Below, piece by piece: positions 15,056-19,266 of a stretch of DNA of 19,266 bases. Under the pieces are notes generated by a model. The model was not told the origin of the DNA. It worked only from the letters and a program-made list of their open reading frames with translations, and searched no databases. Within the stretch, counting starts at the first letter, position 1, and each line of letters opens with the position of its first letter. Made by a program: the position numbers and the translations under genes. This DNA is from DATJJW01 sp035491935 (GTDB taxonomy: Bacteria > Pseudomonadota > Alphaproteobacteria > ATCC43930 > CGMCC-115725): NCBI GenBank assembly GCA_035491935.1, contig DATJJW010000080.1, positions 1 to 19,266 on the forward strand, given 5' to 3'.

Positions 15056-18000
15056 ATGGGCAAGCGCATTGCCTCGCGGCGGATTGCGAGCAAATTTTCG
15101 ATTCGTTCGGTTCTGTTGGCGCAGGTCTCCCTCGCTACCTTGCTTTGGGCCTCCGACGGCCGGGCCGACCAGCTCCCGGCCTCGGCCTTCCAGACCTACA
15201 ATGCCGCCAACGCCTCGAGCATCGTCGCGGGTCCCTATTCCCTGTTCACGGTGCCGGTGTCGGAACTGGTGCCGACGCAGCTCAATGTCGGCTTCAACGA
15301 AGTCGACAAGAAGGCCGACGGCTTCAACGTGGTGACGACGCCGGCCGGCATGGCCAGCCTCACCACCGCCATGGCGGCGCTCGAAAACAGCGTCAATCTG
15401 TTGAGCAGCATCGAGCCGGTGGTGATCGGGCCAGGCGGCGTGCTCTACCAGACCGACGGTCATCATACGCTGCGCGCCCTGCAGGATTCCGGCTATGGCG
15501 CCTCCGACACCAATGTCTATGTCAACGTCATCGCTAATTTCTCGTATCTGACCGAGCAGCAATTCTTGGCGATGATGGAGGCGGACAACCTCCTGTTCCC
15601 GGTCAGTGACGGCACCTTCAATCCGGTCGACCTCAGCACCGGCGCGCCGTTGGTGAGTTCGCTGCTCGACATGACCAGCGACCCCTATCGCGGGCTCGAA
15701 TACTCGATCCTGAAGAACAAGAGCTCCAAGCTGTTCACGAACAGCTCCAACATCACCGGCGCCACCGGGTCGGCGATCCCCGGCCTCGACAAGGTCACCG
15801 GTTTCTATTCGGATTTCATCTGGGCCGACGCCTATCGCGGCGCCAATGGCGGGCTGGGATTGCCCTATCTCTCGCCGAGCGACATCGCGCTGGCGACCAA
15901 ATGGAACCTCAACGGCGCGAACGTCACGACGGGCCTGCCAGGCTTCTCCTCGCTCAACGTCAACCAGCTGCCCGGCTATATCCTGCCGGGCAACATCGTC
16001 ATCACCGGTACGGTCACCGACGCGCTCATCAACGCCAGCGGCAATGCCGAGCTCGGCGCACTGGCCGGCGTGACCGGCACTTTCGACGAAAGCACGAGCT
16101 TCGCCTCCTTCACGGGCATGCGTTCAGCCACGTTCGGCTCGGACGGCCAGAGCGTCGAAATCGGCACGGTCCAGGCACCCGGCACCGGGCCCGGCTTCGT
16201 CCTGCAGCTTGGCAATGACAGCGGCGGCACGGTCACGCTCAGCGGCAACAACACCTATACCGGCGGCACCACCATCGTCGCCGGCACCTTGATCATCACC
16301 AGCGATGCCTCACTGGGTGCGGCGGCGCTCAGCAACCCGATCTCGCTCAGCAACATCACCGGCGGCGTCGAGGCCGATAACGGCATCATCTTCAACAGCC
16401 TCGACGAAGGCAACGGCACGATCCAGATCGGCACCACCGCCTCGCCCGGCACGAACAGCTTTACGGAAAACCGCCCGATCGCCGTCGACGGCGAAGTCGC
16501 GGCCTTCAACCTCAACGGCAACACCCTGACCCTGACCGGGCCGCTCTATTCTGTAGGGGCGCTCTCGACCGGGATCAGCAACCAGACCGGCGAGAACGAC
16601 ATCACGGTCGAGGATAATTCCTCTTCCGCCAACGGCAAGCTGGTGCTGCCCTCGACCGACAACAACCCGAATTTCCGCGGCAACTGGAATATCGTGTCGG
16701 GCACGTTGCAGGTCTCGAACGATGCATCGCTCGGCGCGACCACGGGCCCGTCCTACGAAATCGGCCAGATCGAACTCAATGGCGGCACACTTCAGGCCGG
16801 CGCCAGCTTCAGCTCGGTGCGCAGCCTGTTCCTCCAGAGCGGCAGCACCATCGACACCAACGGCTTCGCGACATCCTTCTCCGGAAACATGCAGGACGTG
16901 CAGCGCACGCTGACCGTCGCGAACGGCGGCGCGGCAGCCGGTTCGGTGAGCTTCGGCTCCTCAGAATTCGCCAGCACCGCCATCTTGAGCATCGACGCCG
17001 GAACGGCCACCAGCACGACCGGCGGCGCTGGGACCACGGTGTCGTTGGGCAGCATCACCCGCGACGGCAACTTCGCCAATGCGGCGCCCGAAGCCACGCT
17101 GTTCATCGATCCCGCCACCGGCAGCAATCTGGGCCAAAGCGGCACGAACGGCGTCGAGGTCTTCGCGAGCGGTGCGGCGACCACGCTCACCAACGGCATC
17201 GCGCCGGTCTGGATCGTCACCGACAATGGCGGCAGCGCCGGCAGCAATCCCTATAATTTCCTGACCTACAGCTCGGCCAACGGCTATCAGGTCGCGACCT
17301 ATGGCGACACGGGCGCCGGCACGACGGGCGGTCTCGCCACTTCGACCGCGACCAGCGTGGTTGAGCAGAACGGCAACGCGTCCGGCGCATCGGCCCTGAC
17401 GGGCAATGCCTCGGCCTTTGCGCTGAAGCTCGATAACGGGTTTACCGTCGACGCTGGCGGCCATACCGTAACGATTGGCGACGGTTCCGATCCGGCTGGC
17501 CTGATCCTCGAGGGCTCGACGACCATCCAGAATGGCACCTTGGCCTTCGGCAACAGCCAAGCGGTGATCGACAGCAAGTCGACCAACACGATCAACGCGG
17601 CGATCACCGGTACCGGCGGCTTGGTACTGGCCGGCTCCGGCACGTTGGTTCTGGGCGGCACGGCCGGCGGCCTGTCCGGCCCGATCGACATCGACTCCGG
17701 CACGCTGCAGCTCAACACTGCCAATTTCTTCAACACCGGCACGACGGTCTGGCTCTCGGACGTCAAGAGCAAGCCGTCCAACGCGATCCTGCAGGTCGAT
17801 GCGAACGAAGCCCTCTCGGGCCTGGACAGCGACGGCAGCAACAGCGCAGTCAACATCGCCACCGGCGACACGCTGACGATCGGCGACACCACCACCAACT
17901 ACAATTCGACGCTCTCCTCCGTCATCAAGGGGACGGGCACCGGCTCGCTGGTCAAGGACGGTTCCGGCCTGCTCGATGTCTCGGCGGGCGGCGGTTTGAG

Positions 18001-19266
18001 CTTCGGCTCGGGCGCTTCGGTGACCGTCAAGGACGGTGCGCTGCGTATCGGCAACGGCATCTTCAGCACCAGCGCCACGACGCCGATCGTGGTCGACGCT
18101 GGTGCCGAGCTGCAATACAGCGGCAATGGCGGCTCGGCTTTCAACGACCCGATCAGCGGCGCCGGCATCTTCCACCTGCTCGCGGGTACGGCGAAGCTGA
18201 CCGGTACCAATACCTATACCGGCGGCACCGTCATCGAAACCGGCGCCACCCTCGATGTCACGCCGGCCAACCTGCCCACGGCCGGCAACATCACCAATGC
18301 GGGCGGCATCGTCGATTTCGATACCTCCAACACAAGCGGCGGTACCTTCGGCGGCGTGATCAGCGATGGCATCGAGGCCGGCGGCGCCAGCGACCTCAAT
18401 GACATGGCGGCGGGCAGCTGCGGCAGCAACGGCTCGAGCGCCAACCCTCAGGGTCCGGCCTGCCTCTCGGGCAACCTGATCAAGGATGACTCCGCCAACG
18501 ACAGCGCCGGCACCAGCAACGTCACCCTGACCGCGCAGCAGCAATATAGCGGCTTCACCGCGATCGAGGCGGGCACGCTGACGCTCGGCGCCGGCAGCTC
18601 GATCGCGTCGAGCAGCGGCGTCGTGCTCGGCCGCATCGGCGGCATGACTGCTGGCTCGGACGGTGGTGCCTTGACGGTCAGCCAGACCGCCGGGCTGGTC
18701 CTCGGCACCGACAGCACGATCAAGACCTTGAGCAGCGTGCCTGCAACGGTGGGCAGCCAGGTCAATCCGAATGTCTTCGTGCAGCTCGCCGGCAACACGC
18801 TGACGATCGCGCCGCCCTCCGGCTTCGCGATGACCTTCGGCGGCAACATCCAGGACACCGGCACCGGCTCGCTCGTCCTGAACGGTGCCGGCATGGAGGT
18901 CCTCGACGGCAGCAACACCGTCGGCGGCTCGACTGTGGTCGAGAATGGCGCGCTCCAGATCGGCGATGCCAGCACGCCGACGGCGACGCTCACCAGCCCG
19001 ACCGTCACCGTCGGCGCAGGCGGCACGCTGCTCGGCCACGGCACCATCACCGGTGCGGTCATCAACACCGCCGGCGGTGTCGTGCAGCCCGGTGGCTCGA
19101 TCGGCACGATGACGGTGGTCGGCAACTATACGCAGGGCTCGAACAGCACGCTGGCGATCGAGCTCACGCCCACCACCTCGAGCACGCTTGCGGTCACCGG
19201 CACGGCCAGCATCGCCGGCACGCTGGAACTGCTGCCCGATGCCGGCACCTATTCCCGCGGTCTGAA
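15056..19266 (+). CDS. Autotransporter with N-terminal ParB-like (putative nuclease) domain; 3' end off window
   Basis: Open for more than 1,403 codons without a stop up to the window edge. A signal peptide (1-37; charged head with several Arg/Lys, core VLLAQVSLATLLWA, likely cut after DGRA) targets it to the Sec pathway. Residues about 60-290 match the putative ParB-like nuclease family (ParBc_2): VPVSELVPTQLNVGFNEV and DKK (64 onward), GPGGVLYQTDGHHTLRAL (DGHH at 134-137), VYVNVIANFS, SDPYRGLEY and FYSDFIWADAYRG (250-262). From about 380 a Gly/Thr/Asn/Ser-rich beta-helix passenger carries strand repeats such as LSGNNTYTGGTT (395). Near the edge QPGGSIGTMTVVGNYTQG (from 1344) and GTLELLPDAGTYSRG are typical of the segment preceding the translocator barrel, which lies beyond the window. 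Only two Cys occur (1122, 1136). Role inferred: surface display or release of a ParB-fold enzyme; substrate unknown. Large antisense open frames are composition artefacts. Confidence 0.88.
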   Translation, partial: MGKRIASRRIASKFSIRSVLLAQVSLATLLWASDGRADQLPASAFQTYNAANASSIVAGPYSLFTVPVSELVPTQLNVGFNEVDKKADGFNVVTTPAGMASLTTAMAALENSVNLLSSIEPVVIGPGGVLYQTDGHHTLRALQDSGYGASDTNVYVNVIANFSYLTEQQFLAMMEADNLLFPVSDGTFNPVDLSTGAPLVSSLLDMTSDPYRGLEYSILKNKSSKLFTNSSNITGATGSAIPGLDKVTGFYSDFIWADAYRGANGGLGLPYLSPSDIALATKWNLNGANVTTGLPGFSSLNVNQLPGYILPGNIVITGTVTDALINASGNAELGALAGVTGTFDESTSFASFTGMRSATFGSDGQSVEIGTVQAPGTGPGFVLQLGNDSGGTVTLSGNNTYTGGTTIVAGTLIITSDASLGAAALSNPISLSNITGGVEADNGIIFNSLDEGNGTIQIGTTASPGTNSFTENRPIAVDGEVAAFNLNGNTLTLTGPLYSVGALSTGISNQTGENDITVEDNSSSANGKLVLPSTDNNPNFRGNWNIVSGTLQVSNDASLGATTGPSYEIGQIELNGGTLQAGASFSSVRSLFLQSGSTIDTNGFATSFSGNMQDVQRTLTVANGGAAAGSVSFGSSEFASTAILSIDAGTATSTTGGAGTTVSLGSITRDGNFANAAPEATLFIDPATGSNLGQSGTNGVEVFASGAATTLTNGIAPVWIVTDNGGSAGSNPYNFLTYSSANGYQVATYGDTGAGTTGGLATSTATSVVEQNGNASGASALTGNASAFALKLDNGFTVDAGGHTVTIGDGSDPAGLILEGSTTIQNGTLAFGNSQAVIDSKSTNTINAAITGTGGLVLAGSGTLVLGGTAGGLSGPIDIDSGTLQLNTANFFNTGTTVWLSDVKSKPSNAILQVDANEALSGLDSDGSNSAVNIATGDTLTIGDTTTNYNSTLSSVIKGTGTGSLVKDGSGLLDVSAGGGLSFGSGASVTVKDGALRIGNGIFSTSATTPIVVDAGAELQYSGNGGSAFNDPISGAGIFHLLAGTAKLTGTNTYTGGTVIETGATLDVTPANLPTAGNITNAGGIVDFDTSNTSGGTFGGVISDGIEAGGASDLNDMAAGSCGSNGSSANPQGPACLSGNLIKDDSANDSAGTSNVTLTAQQQYSGFTAIEAGTLTLGAGSSIASSSGVVLGRIGGMTAGSDGGALTVSQTAGLVLGTDSTIKTLSSVPATVGSQVNPNVFVQLAGNTLTIAPPSGFAMTFGGNIQDTGTGSLVLNGAGMEVLDGSNTVGGSTVVENGALQIGDASTPTATLTSPTVTVGAGGTLLGHGTITGAVINTAGGVVQPGGSIGTMTVVGNYTQGSNSTLAIELTPTTSSTLAVTGTASIAGTLELLPDAGTYSRGL
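16220..19120 (+). repeat. Autotransporter-associated beta-strand repeats in the passenger
   Basis: Degenerate protein repeats of the pattern L.L.G.NTYTGGT.I..GTL.(I/V) recur within the autotransporter gene. Examples begin at residues 395 (LSGNNTYTGGTTIVAGTL), 529 (LVLPSTDNNPNFRGNW), 856 (LVLAGSGTLVLGGTAGG), 1048 (LTGTNTYTGGTVIETGATL), 1158 (LTAQQQYSGFTAIEAGTL) and 1283 (LDGSNTVGGSTVVENGAL). Spacing is irregular and the DNA is diverged, so this is an old protein repeat rather than a recent DNA duplication. In this class each unit adds a strand of the right-handed beta-helix. Confidence 0.8.

Noticed and set aside
16961..19039. A 692-codon open frame on the minus strand inside the autotransporter gene
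   Set aside because: It arises from the skewed codon use of the Gly/Thr/Asn-rich passenger. Its protein is a featureless Arg/Ala/Gly/Asp mixture, while the + strand frame has clear domains and is continuous.

Overview
The window comes from a GC-rich Gram-negative bacterium, most likely an alphaproteobacterium, possibly of the Rhodospirillales type. The evidence is strong G/C preference at third codon positions, the gene order holB-metG-tatD-metallo-hydrolase, a YfgM-like TPR protein next to a BamB-like lipoprotein, and a Tat-exported Bug/TctC solute-binding protein. This is judged from protein families only. No rRNA, tRNA, CRISPR array, insertion sequence or phage gene was seen.

Layout. Positions 1-75 hold two hairpins, one a clear terminator, that probably end a + strand gene lying off the left edge. 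A lone TctC-type solute-binding protein follows (210-1199, +). On the minus strand lies a two-gene unit: a small NTF2/SnoaL-like gene (1955-2324), which reads intact only if one extra base is removed, followed by an SDR oxidoreductase (1239-1922). A bidirectional terminator (about 2542-2574) separates this unit from an envelope operon made of a YfgM-like TPR membrane protein (3995-4681, -) and a BamB-like beta-propeller lipoprotein (2620-3927, -). Next comes a regulatory/efflux block, also on the minus strand: an OmpR-type response regulator, a histidine kinase and a 14-TM DHA2-type efflux pump (8696 down to 4859). Two dyad-symmetric sites lie in front of the pump gene. After an apparently empty 420-bp stretch comes a TrmA/RlmD-family rRNA m5U methyltransferase (9118-10389, +).

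A compact housekeeping operon on the minus strand (14756 down to 10415) encodes DNA polymerase III delta', methionyl-tRNA synthetase, a TatD/YcfH metal hydrolase and a PhnP-like metallo-beta-lactamase-fold hydrolase. The last three genes overlap by 4 and 1 nt.

The most unusual gene is divergent from holB. It is an open frame of more than 1,403 codons (15056 to beyond 19266, +) encoding a type V autotransporter passenger. After the signal peptide comes a complete-looking ParB-like domain of the putative-nuclease type usually called ParBc_2 (hallmarks PTQ..VG..EV..K, DGHHTLRAL, DPYR, F.WADAYR). It is followed by about 1,000 residues of Gly/Thr/Asn-rich autotransporter beta-strand repeats. The translocator barrel must lie beyond the right edge. 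This suggests a surface-displayed or secreted ParB-fold enzyme and is the best candidate for an undescribed system here. BamB and YfgM, encoded in the same window, belong to the machinery that assembles such outer-membrane proteins, but nothing suggests a dedicated link.
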